Under the pieces are notes generated by a model, which saw only the letters and a program-made list of their open reading frames with translations, searched no databases and was not told the DNA's origin. From contig NZ_BNED01000005.1 in the NCBI RefSeq assembly GCF_016755875.1, positions 4,354,001 through 4,418,000 on the forward strand: a DNA stretch of 64,000 nt. Direction: 5' to 3'. Source of the DNA: Streptomyces spororaveus. Its GTDB lineage: Bacteria; Actinomycetota; Actinomycetes; Streptomycetales; Streptomycetaceae. A program made the position numbers and the translations under genes. Of this stretch, positions 1 to 9,232 are shown in pieces (position 1 is the stretch's first letter; each line of letters starts with the position of its first letter).

Positions 1-162
1 ATCCCCGGCGTCGATGCCCTCCTGGGTGTCGTACCGGACGATCCAGGCCAGCTCGTGCGCCTGCGTGAGCTCCGGCCTCAGCACGATCGTCCACGGCTCC
101 GAGGCGAACGCCTGCTCAAGGCGGGTCCGGGCCGCTTCGACGGCCTCGTTCAACGTGAGCAT
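1..162 (-). CDS. YrhB/immunity-like small protein, C-terminus outside window
   Basis: The first 54 codons of a reverse-strand gene are visible. It starts with ATG at 162 and runs off the left edge. The N-terminus (MLTLNEAVEAA...) and the later WIVRYDTQE segment resemble the small YrhB / immunity-protein-35 type proteins that accompany secreted-toxin loci in actinobacteria. It overlaps the 3' end of the next upstream gene by 13 bases, which suggests co-transcription. The family call rests on this short stretch only. Function is inferred, not shown. Confidence 0.5.
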   Translation of the reverse strand, partial: MLTLNEAVEAARTRLEQAFASEPWTIVLRPELTQAHELAWIVRYDTQEGIDAGD

Positions 163-365
163 TTCTGATTCCTGACGACGCTGGCGGTCAGGGCGTCGAT
201 GCCGCTCCCCCTCCCCGACAGCGCCAGATACGAGAAACCCCGGCCCATGCCGCCCGAGCCCACCGTCCCGAGCTCCTTGAGCTCACCCAGCGTGTCCGTG
301 ATGTCCTTCGCCATCTGTCCCAGCGCCTGTTTCGAGACATCTACGTCGGCCCCGTCCCCGCTCAC
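150..365 (-). CDS. Small WXG100/ESX-neighbour-like protein, probably shortened
   Basis: A 71-residue product read from GTG 365, whose start overlaps the stop of the upstream mini-gene by four bases (GTGA). Residues about 8-55 (VSKQALGQMAKDI..., LKELG, GRGFSYLALSG) resemble the helical N-terminal half of Streptomyces proteins of about 100 residues in WXG100-like secreted-toxin loci. After LSG the product passes into a short tail ending NQKCSR, so the usual second half appears to be missing. An earlier in-frame start at 497 exists, but its extra residues look like out-of-frame sequence. The protein is either a short variant or a decayed remnant. Confidence 0.5.
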   Translation of the reverse strand: MSGDGADVDVSKQALGQMAKDITDTLGELKELGTVGSGGMGRGFSYLALSGRGSGIDALTASVVRNQKCSR

Positions 366-454
366 GCCGTCTCCTCCCGCCGGTCCCCGCACCGTCCGGT
401 ACCCCGCTCGGTCGCGGCGGCGCGCAGCCGCCCCCACTCCTCGTCGAAACCCAC
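362..454 (-). CDS. 30-residue ORF, likely remnant of the upstream partner gene
   Basis: Starts at GTG 454 with an AGGAG ribosome site seven bases upstream and encodes VGFDEEWGRLRAAATER... before a stop at 362 that overlaps the next start (GTGA). The opening resembles the N-terminus (GYxxEWxRLK) of longer proteins found just upstream of the WXG100-like partner in other Streptomyces. Here only about 30 residues remain. I read it as a deletion remnant that still has its translation signals and coupling. It could instead be a true leader-type small ORF. Confidence 0.4.
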   Translation of the reverse strand: MGFDEEWGRLRAAATERGTGRCGDRREETA

Positions 455-672
455 CCAAAGACTCCTCGTACCGGCCGGGAAGGGTGATCGCGCACATCCG
501 TCAGCCACAACTGCTCTCGCATTTCGGACAGTTGGCTGAACCCTAACCCTGCCTTCCGGAAGGACCACAGGTCAGGGGCCCCGAGGAGGGACGTACGTCA
601 CACACGCACCCGGGGCCAAAAAAACACGAAACGGCCGCCACCGCTTTCGCAGTGACGACCGTCTCGTCGATG

Positions 673-755
673 TGGGCGAGGGGGGATTTGAACCCCCACG
701 TCCCGAAGGACACTGGCACCTGAAGCCAGCGCGTCTGCCGTTCCGCCACTCGCCC
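673..755 (-). tRNA. tRNA-Leu (anticodon CAG)
   Basis: On the reverse strand the acceptor GGGCGAG (755-749) pairs with CTCGCCC (680-674) and the discriminator is A. The anticodon arm CTGGC-TTCAGGT-GCCAG carries CAG. There is a long variable arm (GTCC TTC GGGAC), as expected for tRNA-Leu, and a T-arm with GGTTCAAATC. No 3' CCA is encoded. Confidence 0.95.
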
Positions 756-938
756 GAGCAGCGCCCCAGTGGATCTTCCCTTTCGGGCCTTTCCCCTGGC
801 GACGTCGAAACATTAGCACGGGAAACGGGTCGGATTCACATCGCTTTCCCGGCACCCCCGCACCCCGCCGAGGACGGCCCCTCCCGCACTCCGCTCCGGG
901 TGCGGGACACTGTCCCTGGAGCGCCCCTACGATCCCTT

Positions 939-962
939 GTGAGGACCAACACTCGTCCTCAC
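939..962. promoter_or_regulatory. 8-bp inverted repeat upstream of the fhaA operon
   Basis: Perfect arms GTGAGGAC and GTCCTCAC separated by eight bases, about 90 bases upstream of fhaA. They sit in the gap of about 290 bases between tRNA-Leu and fhaA that must hold the operon promoter. It could be an operator or a small hairpin. There is no direct evidence of function. Confidence 0.35.
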
Positions 963-1048
963 AGGAACGATGGGGAACCACCCGAATCCGCCACGCGTGG
1001 ATACGATCAGTAAGCAGTACAGGGCGACAGCGACGGAGGAGGTGCCCC

Positions 1049-1888
1049 ATGGGAGTTCTGAAGCGGTTCGAGCAGCGACTCGAAGGTCTGGTGAACGGCA
1101 CCTTCGCCAAGGTGTTCAAGTCCGAGGTCCAGCCGGTGGAGATCGCCGGAGCCCTCCAGCGGGAGTGCGACAACAACGCCACCATCTGGAACCGCGAGCG
1201 GACCGTCGTCCCCAACGACTTCATCGTCGAGCTCAGCGCCGGTGACTACGACCGCCTGAGCCCCTACTCCGGGCAGCTCGGCGACGAGCTCGCGGGCCTC
1301 GTCCGCGACTACGCCAAGCAGCAGCGCTACAGCTTCATGGGCCCCATCAAGGTCCACCTGGAGAAGGCCGACGACCTCGACACCGGGCTCTACCGGGTCC
1401 GCAGCCGCACCCTCGCCTCCAGCACCTCCCAGCCGCAGGCCCCCCAGGGCGGGCAGCAGGGCGGTCAGGCGGCCCCGGGCGGCTACGGATACCCCCCGGT
1501 CGCGGCCCCGCCCATGCCCAGCGCCCCGCCCCCGGGCGGACCCGGCGCCCGGCGACCCGCTCCGGGCGGACCCGCGGGGCCGGCCCCCGCGGCAGGCCCG
1601 GGCGGCGCCCGGAGGCACTGGATCGAGATCAACGGCACCCGCCACCAGATCTCGCGCGCCACGCTCGTACTCGGCCGAAGCACGGAAGCCGACGTGCGGA
1701 TCGACGACCCCGGCGTATCCCGCCGGCACTGTGAGATCCGGACCGGAACGCCCTCGACGATCCAGGATCTCGGGTCCACCAACGGCATCGTGGTGGACGG
1801 GCAGCACACCACCCGCGCTACGCTCCGCGACGGCTCGCGGATCGTCGTGGGCAGCACCACCATCATTTACCGGCAAGCCGAAGGGTGA
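1049..1888 (+). CDS. fhaA: FhaA: DUF3662 and FHA domain signalling protein
   Basis: A 279-residue cytoplasmic protein. Residues 1-110 form the DUF3662 domain typical of FhaA (MGVLKRFEQRLEGLVNGTF...). Residues about 125-190 are a Gly/Pro/Ala-rich linker. Residues about 195-275 are an FHA domain with the phosphothreonine-binding signature GRS..., SRRHCEI and DLGSTNG. In actinobacteria FhaA binds phosphorylated partners of PknB and couples kinase signalling to peptidoglycan synthesis. It is the first gene of the fhaA-fhaB-pstP-rodA-pbpA-pknB operon and has a GAGG ribosome site. FhaB starts 10 bases after its stop. Confidence 0.95.
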   Translation: MGVLKRFEQRLEGLVNGTFAKVFKSEVQPVEIAGALQRECDNNATIWNRERTVVPNDFIVELSAGDYDRLSPYSGQLGDELAGLVRDYAKQQRYSFMGPIKVHLEKADDLDTGLYRVRSRTLASSTSQPQAPQGGQQGGQAAPGGYGYPPVAAPPMPSAPPPGGPGARRPAPGGPAGPAPAAGPGGARRHWIEINGTRHQISRATLVLGRSTEADVRIDDPGVSRRHCEIRTGTPSTIQDLGSTNGIVVDGQHTTRATLRDGSRIVVGSTTIIYRQAEG

Positions 1889-1898
1889 AGCGGGGGCA

Positions 1899-2402
1899 AT
1901 GTCAGAGCTGACCCTGACGGTCATGCGGTTGGGTTTCCTGGCCGTTCTGTGGCTGTTCGTCATCGTGGCCGTTCAGGTCATCCGCAGCGATCTCTTCGGG
2001 ACGCGCGTGACCCAGCGCGGCTCCCGTCGTGGAGCCGGGGGCGCCGGCGGCGCCCCGCAGCAGGCGGGCCGCCAGGCCACGCCTCCGCAGCAGCGCCAGC
2101 GGCGCGGGGCACCCACCAAACTCGTCGTCTCCGAGGGAATCCTCACAGGGACCACGGTGGCCCTCGCCGGCCAGACGATCACGCTGGGCCGTGCGCACGA
2201 CTCCACGATCGTGCTGGACGACGACTACGCGTCCAGCCGCCATGCCAGGATCTATCCCGACCGTGACGGCCAGTGGATCGTCGAGGATCTCGGGTCCACC
2301 AACGGCACGTATCTCGACCGGACCCGACTGACCACCCCGACGCCCATTCCGCCGGGCGCACCGATCCGCATCGGCAAGACTGTCATCGAGCTGCGGAAGT
2401 AG
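1899..2402 (+). CDS. fhaB: FhaB: membrane-anchored FHA domain protein
   Basis: A 167-residue protein. Residues about 5-27 form one N-terminal transmembrane helix, followed by an Arg/Gly/Gln-rich linker to about residue 68. A C-terminal FHA domain carries LGRAHDSTI, SSRHARI and DLGSTNGTYLDR. FhaB (FipA partner in mycobacteria) reads phosphothreonine marks set by PknB at the division or growth site. I chose ATG 1899 because the membrane segment starts there. The in-frame ORF opening at 1731 overlaps fhaA and is a shadow. Confidence 0.95.
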   Translation: MSELTLTVMRLGFLAVLWLFVIVAVQVIRSDLFGTRVTQRGSRRGAGGAGGAPQQAGRQATPPQQRQRRGAPTKLVVSEGILTGTTVALAGQTITLGRAHDSTIVLDDDYASSRHARIYPDRDGQWIVEDLGSTNGTYLDRTRLTTPTPIPPGAPIRIGKTVIELRK

Positions 2403-2549
2403 TACGAGAATGAGCGAGCGGAGCGAGCGCGCGGCGGCGATCCGTCCCACCGAGGACACGGACCCGAGCGCGCTCCCGACCGGAGGGTGGGCAGTGTGGC
2501 TCGAGACCGGTTGTACCCGGAGGCAGCTTCGTCGACAGGGCAGGTGCGC

Positions 2550-4010
2550 ATGAGTCTGTCCTTGCGGTTCGCCGCCGGATCACACAAGGGCATGATCCGT
2601 GAGGGGAACGAGGACTCCGGCTACGCCGGTCCCCGGCTCCTCGCGATCGCCGACGGCATGGGAGGCCAGGCCGCCGGCGAGGTCGCGAGCTCCGAGGTGA
2701 TCTCCACTCTCGTGCAGCTCGACGACGACGTCCCGGGCTCCGACATCCTCACCTCGCTGGCCACGGCCGTGCAGCGCGCCAACGACCAGCTGCGCGTGAT
2801 GGTCGAGGAGGACCCGCAGCTCGAGGGCATGGGCACCACTCTGACCGCCCTGCTGTGGACCGGCCAGCGCCTCGGCCTCGTCCACGTCGGCGACTCCCGC
2901 GCCTATCTGCTCCGTGACGGCGTCCTCACCCAGATCACCCAGGACCACACCTGGGTGCAGCGCCTGGTCGACGAGGGCCGCATCACCGAGGAGGAGGCCA
3001 CCACCCACCCGCAGCGCTCCCTCCTGATGCGCGCGCTCGGCAGCGGCGACATCGTCGAGCCCGACCTCTCCATCCGTGAGGTCCGGGCCGGTGACCGCTA
3101 CCTGATCTGCTCCGACGGTCTCTCCGGCGTGGTCTCCCACCAGACCCTGGAGGAGACCCTCGCCGACTACCACGGCCCCCGCGAGACCGTGCAGTCGCTG
3201 ATCCAGCTCGCACTGCGCGGCGGCGGCCCCGACAACATCACCTGCATCGTCGCCGACGTCCTCGACACCGACAGCGGCGACACCCTCGCCGCGCAGGTCA
3301 GCGACACCCCCGTGGTCGTCGGCGCGGTCGCCGAGAACCAGCACCAGCTCTTCGACGGCGGCAACGCCATGCAGTCCGCCGCCGGCCGGGCCGCGGGCCT
3401 CGGCCGCCAGGGCCAGCCCCCCGCCGGCGCCTTCGGCCCCCCCGGCAGCGGCGACGCCCCCGGCTACGGGTACTCCGACAACGGCCAGGGCGCGGGCGGC
3501 TACGGCACCTTCGGCGAGGCCGACGGCTACACCGCCGACCCGGGCTACGAGGACACGTACGACCACCCCCGCAGGCGCCGCAGCAAAGGGCGCAAGTGGA
3601 CCACCCGTACGCTGACCCTGCTCATCGTCGCCGGCGTCATCGGCGGCGGCCTCTACGCGGGCTGGCGCTGGACCCAGACCCAGTTCTACGTGGGCGTGAA
3701 GGGCGAGCACGTGGCGCTCTTCCGCGGCATCAGCCCGAAGCTGGGGCCGCTGGAGCTCTCCAAGGTGCAGACCGACCGCCCCGACATCGAACTGAAGTAC
3801 CTGCCGCCCTTCAAGCGGAAGCTGGTCGAGGCCACCATCAGCGAGAACAGCTTCGACGCGGCGCGCAAGAAGCTCGACGATCTCGGCGTCCAGGTGTCCG
3901 CCTGCAAGAAGGACGAGGAACGCCGCGCCGCCGAGGCGCAGAACAGCCAGACGCCCGCCCCCAGTCTGACTCCCGAGGAGCAGCAACTGGTCGGGCTGTG
4001 CGGCAAGTAG
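2550..4010 (+). CDS. pstP: PP2C-family Ser/Thr phosphatase PstP
   Basis: About 486 residues. Residues 1-240 form a PP2C/PPM phosphatase domain with the metal-binding motifs GNEDSG, DGMGG, VGDSRAYL, SDGLSG and GGPDNIT. A Gly/Tyr-rich linker follows, then one transmembrane helix (about residues 350-375) and an extracytoplasmic tail ending in a Pro/Glu-rich segment. This layout matches PstP, which removes phosphates placed by PknB and its targets. I chose ATG 2550 (MSLSLRF), where homology begins. An in-frame start at 2487 would add 21 unconserved residues. Confidence 0.95.
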   Translation: MSLSLRFAAGSHKGMIREGNEDSGYAGPRLLAIADGMGGQAAGEVASSEVISTLVQLDDDVPGSDILTSLATAVQRANDQLRVMVEEDPQLEGMGTTLTALLWTGQRLGLVHVGDSRAYLLRDGVLTQITQDHTWVQRLVDEGRITEEEATTHPQRSLLMRALGSGDIVEPDLSIREVRAGDRYLICSDGLSGVVSHQTLEETLADYHGPRETVQSLIQLALRGGGPDNITCIVADVLDTDSGDTLAAQVSDTPVVVGAVAENQHQLFDGGNAMQSAAGRAAGLGRQGQPPAGAFGPPGSGDAPGYGYSDNGQGAGGYGTFGEADGYTADPGYEDTYDHPRRRRSKGRKWTTRTLTLLIVAGVIGGGLYAGWRWTQTQFYVGVKGEHVALFRGISPKLGPLELSKVQTDRPDIELKYLPPFKRKLVEATISENSFDAARKKLDDLGVQVSACKKDEERRAAEAQNSQTPAPSLTPEEQQLVGLCGK

Positions 4011-4044
4011 TAGACATACGCGGGCGCAGGGGGCCTGCCACACC

Positions 4045-5469
4045 ATGAGCGTAGTCACCAATACGACCACCATCGGAGCCATCGAGCTGCCGAGCAGGCG
4101 GAACACCGAGCTCCTGCTGCTCGGCTTCGCCGTGCTCATCCCGATGTTCGCCTACGCCAACGTGGGCCTCGCGATCAACGGCACCCTGCCCCCCGGCATG
4201 GTGCTCTACGGTCTCGGCCTCGGCGCCCTCGCCGGAATCGCGCACCTCGTCGTGCGCCGGTACGCCAAGTACGCCGACCCCCTGCTGCTGCCGCTGGCCA
4301 CCCTCCTCAACGGGCTGGGCCTCGTCCTGATCTGGCGCCTGGACCAGTCCGAGCGCCTGCAGAACCTGGCGAAGCGGGCCTTCGGCGGGTTCTCCCCCTC
4401 CGCGCCCCGCCAGATGATGTACACGGCGGTCGCCATCGCCCTGTTCGCCGGCGTGCTGCTGGTCCTCAAGGACCACCGCGTCCTGCAGCGGTTCACGTAC
4501 ATCTCGATGGCCGGCGCCCTGGTGCTGCTCATCCTGCCCGTCATCCCGGGCCTCGGCGCCGACGTCTTCGGCGCCAAGATCTGGATCAGCGTGGGCGGCT
4601 TCTCCATCCAGCCCGGTGAGTTCGCGAAGATCGTCATAGCGATCTTCTTCGCCGGCTACCTGATGGTGAAGCGCGACGCGCTCGCCCTGGCCAGCCGCCG
4701 CTTCATGGGCCTCTACCTGCCGCGTGGCCGCGACCTCGGCCCGATCCTGATGATCTGGGCGATGAGCCTGCTCGTCCTCGTCTTCGAGAACGACCTCGGC
4801 ACCTCGCTGCTCTTCTTCGGCATGTTCGTGATCATGCTGTACGTGGCCACCGAGCGCACCAGCTGGATCGTCATCGGCCTGCTCATGTCGGTGGGCGGCG
4901 CCACCGTCGTCGGGGCCACGGCCAGCCACGTCAAGGTCCGCGTCACCGCCTGGCTCGACCCCTTCGACTGCTACGCCACCTCGGGCGCCTGTGAGCAGGT
5001 CGGCCAGTCGATCATGAGCTTCGGTTCCGGCGGGGTGCTCGGCGCCGGCTGGGGCCAGGGCAACTCCGACCTGATCGGCTTCGCCGCGAACTCCGACTTC
5101 ATCTTCTCCACGGTCGGAGAAGAGCTCGGCCTCGCCGGGGTCATGGCCTTCCTCCTGCTCTACGGGCTCATCATCGAGCGCGGCGTACGCACGGCGCTGG
5201 CCGCCCGCGACCCCTTCGGCAAGCTCTTCGCCATCGGCCTCTCCGGCGCCTTCGCGCTCCAGATCTTCGTGGTCGCCGGCGGCGTCATGGGCCTCATCCC
5301 CCTCACCGGCATGACGATGCCCTTCCTCGCATCCGGCGGTTCCTCCGTCCTCGCGAACTGGATCCTCATCGCCATCCTCATCCGGATCAGCGACACCGCA
5401 CGCCGCCCCGCACCGGCCCCCGCCCCGTCCCCCGACTCCGAGATGACCCAGGTGGTCCGTCCGTCATGA
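4045..5469 (+). CDS. rodA: SEDS-family peptidoglycan glycosyltransferase (RodA/FtsW)
   Basis: A 474-residue polytopic membrane protein with 10-12 hydrophobic segments and the SEDS signatures GGFSIQPGEFAKI, ENDLGTSLLFF and GEELGLAGV. It polymerises lipid II glycan strands together with the class B transpeptidase encoded next, whose start overlaps its stop by four bases (ATGA). The short Pro/Ala-rich C-terminus is cytoplasmic. Position in the fha-pstp-pbpA-pknB operon identifies it as the operon RodA rather than the division-cluster FtsW. Confidence 0.95.
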   Translation: MSVVTNTTTIGAIELPSRRNTELLLLGFAVLIPMFAYANVGLAINGTLPPGMVLYGLGLGALAGIAHLVVRRYAKYADPLLLPLATLLNGLGLVLIWRLDQSERLQNLAKRAFGGFSPSAPRQMMYTAVAIALFAGVLLVLKDHRVLQRFTYISMAGALVLLILPVIPGLGADVFGAKIWISVGGFSIQPGEFAKIVIAIFFAGYLMVKRDALALASRRFMGLYLPRGRDLGPILMIWAMSLLVLVFENDLGTSLLFFGMFVIMLYVATERTSWIVIGLLMSVGGATVVGATASHVKVRVTAWLDPFDCYATSGACEQVGQSIMSFGSGGVLGAGWGQGNSDLIGFAANSDFIFSTVGEELGLAGVMAFLLLYGLIIERGVRTALAARDPFGKLFAIGLSGAFALQIFVVAGGVMGLIPLTGMTMPFLASGGSSVLANWILIAILIRISDTARRPAPAPAPSPDSEMTQVVRPS

Positions 5470-6929
5470 ACAAGCCCCTGCGCCGCATCTCGCTGTTCTG
5501 CGGGCTGCTCGTCCTCGCCCTGCTGATCCGCACCAACTGGCTGCAGTACGTGCAGGCCGAGGAGCTCAGCACCCGCAAGGAGAACCGCCGGGTCCAGATC
5601 GCCCAGTACGCGACCGAGCGCGGCAACATCATCGTCAAGGGCGAGCCGATCACCGGGTCCAAGGTGACCGACGGCAGCGACTACAAGTTCAAGCGGACCT
5701 ACACGGACGGCGAGCTCTGGGCCCCCGTGACCGGGTACGCCTCGCAGGCCTTCGGCTCCACCCAGCTGGAGTCCCTCGAGGACCGCATCCTCACCGGCAA
5801 CGACGACCGGCTGTTCTTCGACCGCACCATCGGCATGTTCACGGGGGAGAAGAGGCAGGGCGGCAACGTCGTCACCACGCTCAACCCCGACGCGCAGAAG
5901 GCCGCCTTCGAGAAGCTCGGCAAGAACAAGGGCGCCGTCGCGGCCATCGACCCGCGCACCGGCGCGATCCTGGCCCTGGTCTCCACGCCCTCGTACGACC
6001 CCTCGCGCTTCGCGGGCAACTCCAAGGACGACGAGAAGGCCTGGGTCGAGCTGAAGGACAGCGAGGACAAGAACCTCGTCAACCGCGCCCTGCGCGAGAC
6101 GTACCCGCCGGGCTCCACCTTCAAGGTGGTCACCGCGGCGGCCGCGCTGGAGCACGGCGTCGTCTCGGACATCAACGCCGCCACCGACACCCCCGAGCCC
6201 TACTTCCTGCCCGGCACCAAGACCGTGATGGTCAACCACGCCCAGGGCTGCGAGAAGGCCAGCCTCAACAAGGCCCTGGAGGTCTCCTGCAACTCCGTCT
6301 TCGCGAACATGGGTGACAAGGTCACCCGCGACAAGATGGTGGAGACCGCGGAGAAGTTCGGCTTCAACAACGACAAGATCGATATCCCGGTCCGCGCGTT
6401 CGCCAGCATCTACGACAAGAAGATGGGCAAGGACGGCAACGCGCAGAGCTCCATCGGCCAGTTCAACACTGCCGCCACCCCGCTCCAGATGGCCATGGTC
6501 ACCGCCGCGATCGCCAACGACGGCAAGCTGATGAAGCCGTACATGGTGGACCAGCTCCAGGCTCCCAACCTGGACGTCATCGAGAAGCACGAGCCGCAGG
6601 AGATGAGCCGGCCGCTCTCCGCCGCCAACGCGGAGAAGGTGCAGCAGATGATGGTCAACGTCGTCCAGAACGGCACCGGCGGCAAGGCCAAGATGAACGG
6701 CGTGACCGTCGGCGGCAAGACCGGTACCGCGCAGCACGGCGAGGGCAACAAGAAGCGCCCGTACGCCTGGTTCATCTCCTACGCCGAGATGCCGGACAAG
6801 ACCTCTCCCGTCGCCGTCGCCGTCGTCATCGAGGACAGTGACGCGGATCGCGAGGACATCAGCGGTGGCGGTCTGGCCGCCCCCGTCGCCAAGGCGGTCA
6901 TGGAAGCCGTGCTGAACAGCCAGAAGTGA
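5466..6929 (+). CDS. pbpA: Class B penicillin-binding protein PbpA
   Basis: A 487-residue D,D-transpeptidase. It has one N-terminal signal anchor (about residues 8-25), a dimerisation or pedestal region, and a transpeptidase domain with SxxK as STFK (GSTFKVV), SxN as SCN (VSCNSVF) and KTG as GGKTGTAQ. It crosslinks the glycan made by the adjacent RodA. Their four-base overlap indicates coupled translation. Its size fits actinobacterial PbpA. The gene is followed by an inverted repeat and about 195 bases before pknB. Confidence 0.96.
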   Translation: MNKPLRRISLFCGLLVLALLIRTNWLQYVQAEELSTRKENRRVQIAQYATERGNIIVKGEPITGSKVTDGSDYKFKRTYTDGELWAPVTGYASQAFGSTQLESLEDRILTGNDDRLFFDRTIGMFTGEKRQGGNVVTTLNPDAQKAAFEKLGKNKGAVAAIDPRTGAILALVSTPSYDPSRFAGNSKDDEKAWVELKDSEDKNLVNRALRETYPPGSTFKVVTAAAALEHGVVSDINAATDTPEPYFLPGTKTVMVNHAQGCEKASLNKALEVSCNSVFANMGDKVTRDKMVETAEKFGFNNDKIDIPVRAFASIYDKKMGKDGNAQSSIGQFNTAATPLQMAMVTAAIANDGKLMKPYMVDQLQAPNLDVIEKHEPQEMSRPLSAANAEKVQQMMVNVVQNGTGGKAKMNGVTVGGKTGTAQHGEGNKKRPYAWFISYAEMPDKTSPVAVAVVIEDSDADREDISGGGLAAPVAKAVMEAVLNSQK

Positions 6930-6944
6930 CCGAGGGATCACGGT

Positions 6945-6978
6945 CCGGAATCCAGTGACTCACATCACAGAATTCCGG
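6945..6978. promoter_or_regulatory. Inverted repeat between pbpA and pknB
   Basis: Perfect 7-bp arms CCGGAAT and ATTCCGG flank a 20-base centre, just after the pbpA stop. It could attenuate read-through or be a binding site for the pknB promoter region (6930-7124). No clear -10 or -35 can be assigned. Confidence 0.35.
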
Positions 6979-7124
6979 CCGGGTCCGAGCGTACGGTACC
7001 GGTCCAGTATCAGCCTGTGGCCACGAACCGATCACGGACGATCGGCCGGTAGCCTTTGCGCGAACAGCACACCGCCGGACCACACACAGGTGCGGTCGGG
7101 ACTGACGGAGAGGGCTGCAACGTT

Positions 7125-9152
7125 ATGGAAGAGCCGCGTCGCCTCGGCGGCCGGTACGAGCTGAGCCACGTGCTCGGCCGTGGTGGCATGGCCGAGGTCT
7201 ACCTCGCCCACGACACCCGGCTCGGCCGTACCGTCGCCGTCAAGACCCTGCGTGCCGATCTCGCCCGTGACCCGTCCTTCCAGGCCCGGTTCCGGCGCGA
7301 GGCCCAGTCGGCCGCGTCGCTGAACCACCCGGCGATCGTCGCGGTCTACGACACCGGCGAGGACTACGTCGACAACATCTCCATCCCGTACATCGTGATG
7401 GAGTACGTCGACGGTTCCACGCTGCGCGAGCTGCTGCACTCGGGCCGCAAGCTGCTGCCCGAGCGCACCCTGGAGATGTGCATCGGCATCCTCCAGGCGC
7501 TGGAGTACTCGCACCGCGCCGGCATCGTGCACCGTGACATCAAGCCCGCCAACGTGATGCTGACCCGCACCGGCCAGGTCAAGGTCATGGACTTCGGCAT
7601 CGCCCGCGCCATGGGCGACTCCGGCATGACCATGACGCAGACGGCCGCCGTCATCGGCACCGCCCAGTACCTCTCGCCCGAGCAGGCCAAGGGCGAGCAG
7701 GTCGACGCGCGCTCCGACCTCTACTCCGCGGGCTGCCTGCTCTACGAGCTCCTCAGCGTCCGGCCCCCGTTCGTCGGCGACTCCCCCGTGGCCGTCGCCT
7801 ACCAGCACGTACGGGAAGAGCCGCAGCCGCCGTCGAACTTCGACCCCGAGATCACGCCCGAGATGGACGCCATCGTCCTCAAGGCCCTGGTCAAGGACCC
7901 CGACTACCGCTACCAGTCGGCCGACGAGATGCGCGCCGACATCGAGGCCTGCCTCGACGGCCAGCCCGTCGCGGCCACCGCCGCCATGGGCGCGGCCGGC
8001 GGCTACGGCTACCCCGACCCGGGACGCGGCTACGGGCACCAGGGCTACGACCAGCCCACCACCGCACTGCGCGCCGCCGACTCCGGCGCCCAGACGTCGA
8101 TGATGCCGCCCATGCCCCCGGGCGAGGGCGGATACGGCTACGGCGACCAGGGCCACGGCGGCTACGACCAGGGGCCGAACCGCCGCCAGAAGAAGAGCAA
8201 GGCGTCCACCGTCCTGCTCGTCGCGGCGGGCATCCTCGTCCTGGTCGGCGCGATCCTCATCGGCCGCTCCCTCTTCGGCGAGGGCGCCGACAACCGGCCC
8301 TCCGTGCCCAAGCTCATCGGCCAGACCTTCGAGCAGGCCCAGAAGAGCGCTACCAACGTCGGCCTCAACGTGGTCCAGGGCCCCGCCGCACCCTGCGACG
8401 ACCAGCCCAAGGGCAATGTCTGCAAGCAGAGCCCCGCGGCCGACGAGAAGGTCTCGGACGGCTCCACCATCACCGTGACCGTCTCCACGGGCGCGCCCAA
8501 GTCCCCGGTGCCGAACGTCGTCAACCTCAGCTTCGAGGAGGCGGAGAAGGCGCTGAAGGAGAAGGGCTTCCAGGTCGACCGCAAGCCCCAGGAGTCCGAA
8601 CGCACGGCCGGGACGGTCCTCGACCAGAGCCCGAAGGGCGGCGAGGCGGAGCGCAACACCGTCGTCACGCTGACCGTCGCCAAGGAGATCACCAAGGCCT
8701 CGGTGCCGGACCTGCGGGGCAAGAAGAAGGACGAGGCCAACAAGGCCCTCACCGACGCCAAGCTCCGGCTCGGCAGCGTGACGGAGACCGAGGCGCCCGG
8801 ATCCGTACCGGGCACGGTCATTGGACAGCAGTTCGAGGCGGGTCAGGAGATCGAGGTCGGCAAGACGGTGAACATCACCATCGCCAAGGCCTCGGCGCAG
8901 ACCTCGGTGCCCAACTTCGTCGGCATGACCGTGGACCAGTACAAGGACGAGCTGCGGCGCGCCAACCTCCGGGTCGGCGTCGTCGCCGGCTCGACCGAGG
9001 GCAACGCGATCGTCGTGCGCACCGACCCGCAGCCGGGCACCCAGGTCAACACGGGACAGCCCGTGAACATCTTCGCCTTCGGCGGCGGCGGCCAGCAGCA
9101 GGGCGGCAACAACAACGGCGGCGGCTTCGGCGGCCTCGGCGACAACCGCTAG
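7125..9152 (+). CDS. pknB: Ser/Thr protein kinase PknB with four PASTA domains
   Basis: About 675 residues. The N-terminal kinase domain has the glycine loop GRGGMAEVYL, lysine in VAVKTLR, HRDIKPAN, DFGIAR and the activation segment ending in SPEQ. A Gly/Tyr-rich juxtamembrane linker and one transmembrane helix (about residues 360-383) follow. Then come four extracellular PASTA repeats, each opening with a VP motif (SVPKL, PVPNV, SVPDL, SVPNF), which bind muropeptide or lipid II. The kinase controls cell-wall growth with FhaA, FhaB and PstP from the same operon. I chose ATG 7125 (MEEPRRLGG); the in-frame opening at 7056 adds unconserved residues. Confidence 0.96.
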   Translation: MEEPRRLGGRYELSHVLGRGGMAEVYLAHDTRLGRTVAVKTLRADLARDPSFQARFRREAQSAASLNHPAIVAVYDTGEDYVDNISIPYIVMEYVDGSTLRELLHSGRKLLPERTLEMCIGILQALEYSHRAGIVHRDIKPANVMLTRTGQVKVMDFGIARAMGDSGMTMTQTAAVIGTAQYLSPEQAKGEQVDARSDLYSAGCLLYELLSVRPPFVGDSPVAVAYQHVREEPQPPSNFDPEITPEMDAIVLKALVKDPDYRYQSADEMRADIEACLDGQPVAATAAMGAAGGYGYPDPGRGYGHQGYDQPTTALRAADSGAQTSMMPPMPPGEGGYGYGDQGHGGYDQGPNRRQKKSKASTVLLVAAGILVLVGAILIGRSLFGEGADNRPSVPKLIGQTFEQAQKSATNVGLNVVQGPAAPCDDQPKGNVCKQSPAADEKVSDGSTITVTVSTGAPKSPVPNVVNLSFEEAEKALKEKGFQVDRKPQESERTAGTVLDQSPKGGEAERNTVVTLTVAKEITKASVPDLRGKKKDEANKALTDAKLRLGSVTETEAPGSVPGTVIGQQFEAGQEIEVGKTVNITIAKASAQTSVPNFVGMTVDQYKDELRRANLRVGVVAGSTEGNAIVVRTDPQPGTQVNTGQPVNIFAFGGGGQQQGGNNNGGGFGGLGDNR

Positions 9153-9189
9153 CGCGACCGCCGTGGCCCCGGCCACGCGCACGGCGCAG

Positions 9190-9232
9190 AGGTCCGGCCC
9201 CCCTCCCGGGAACGGGGAGGGGGGCCGGACCT
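9190..9232. terminator. Strong hairpin after pknB
   Basis: A perfect 18-bp stem (arms 9190-9207 and 9215-9232) with a seven-base loop, placed between convergent pknB and the sortase operon. No U-tract is obvious, as is common for Streptomyces. It probably terminates both directions. Confidence 0.85.

Noticed and set aside
5160..6941. Long antisense frame across pbpA
   Set aside because: Low-complexity shadow. pbpA has all catalytic motifs on the + strand.
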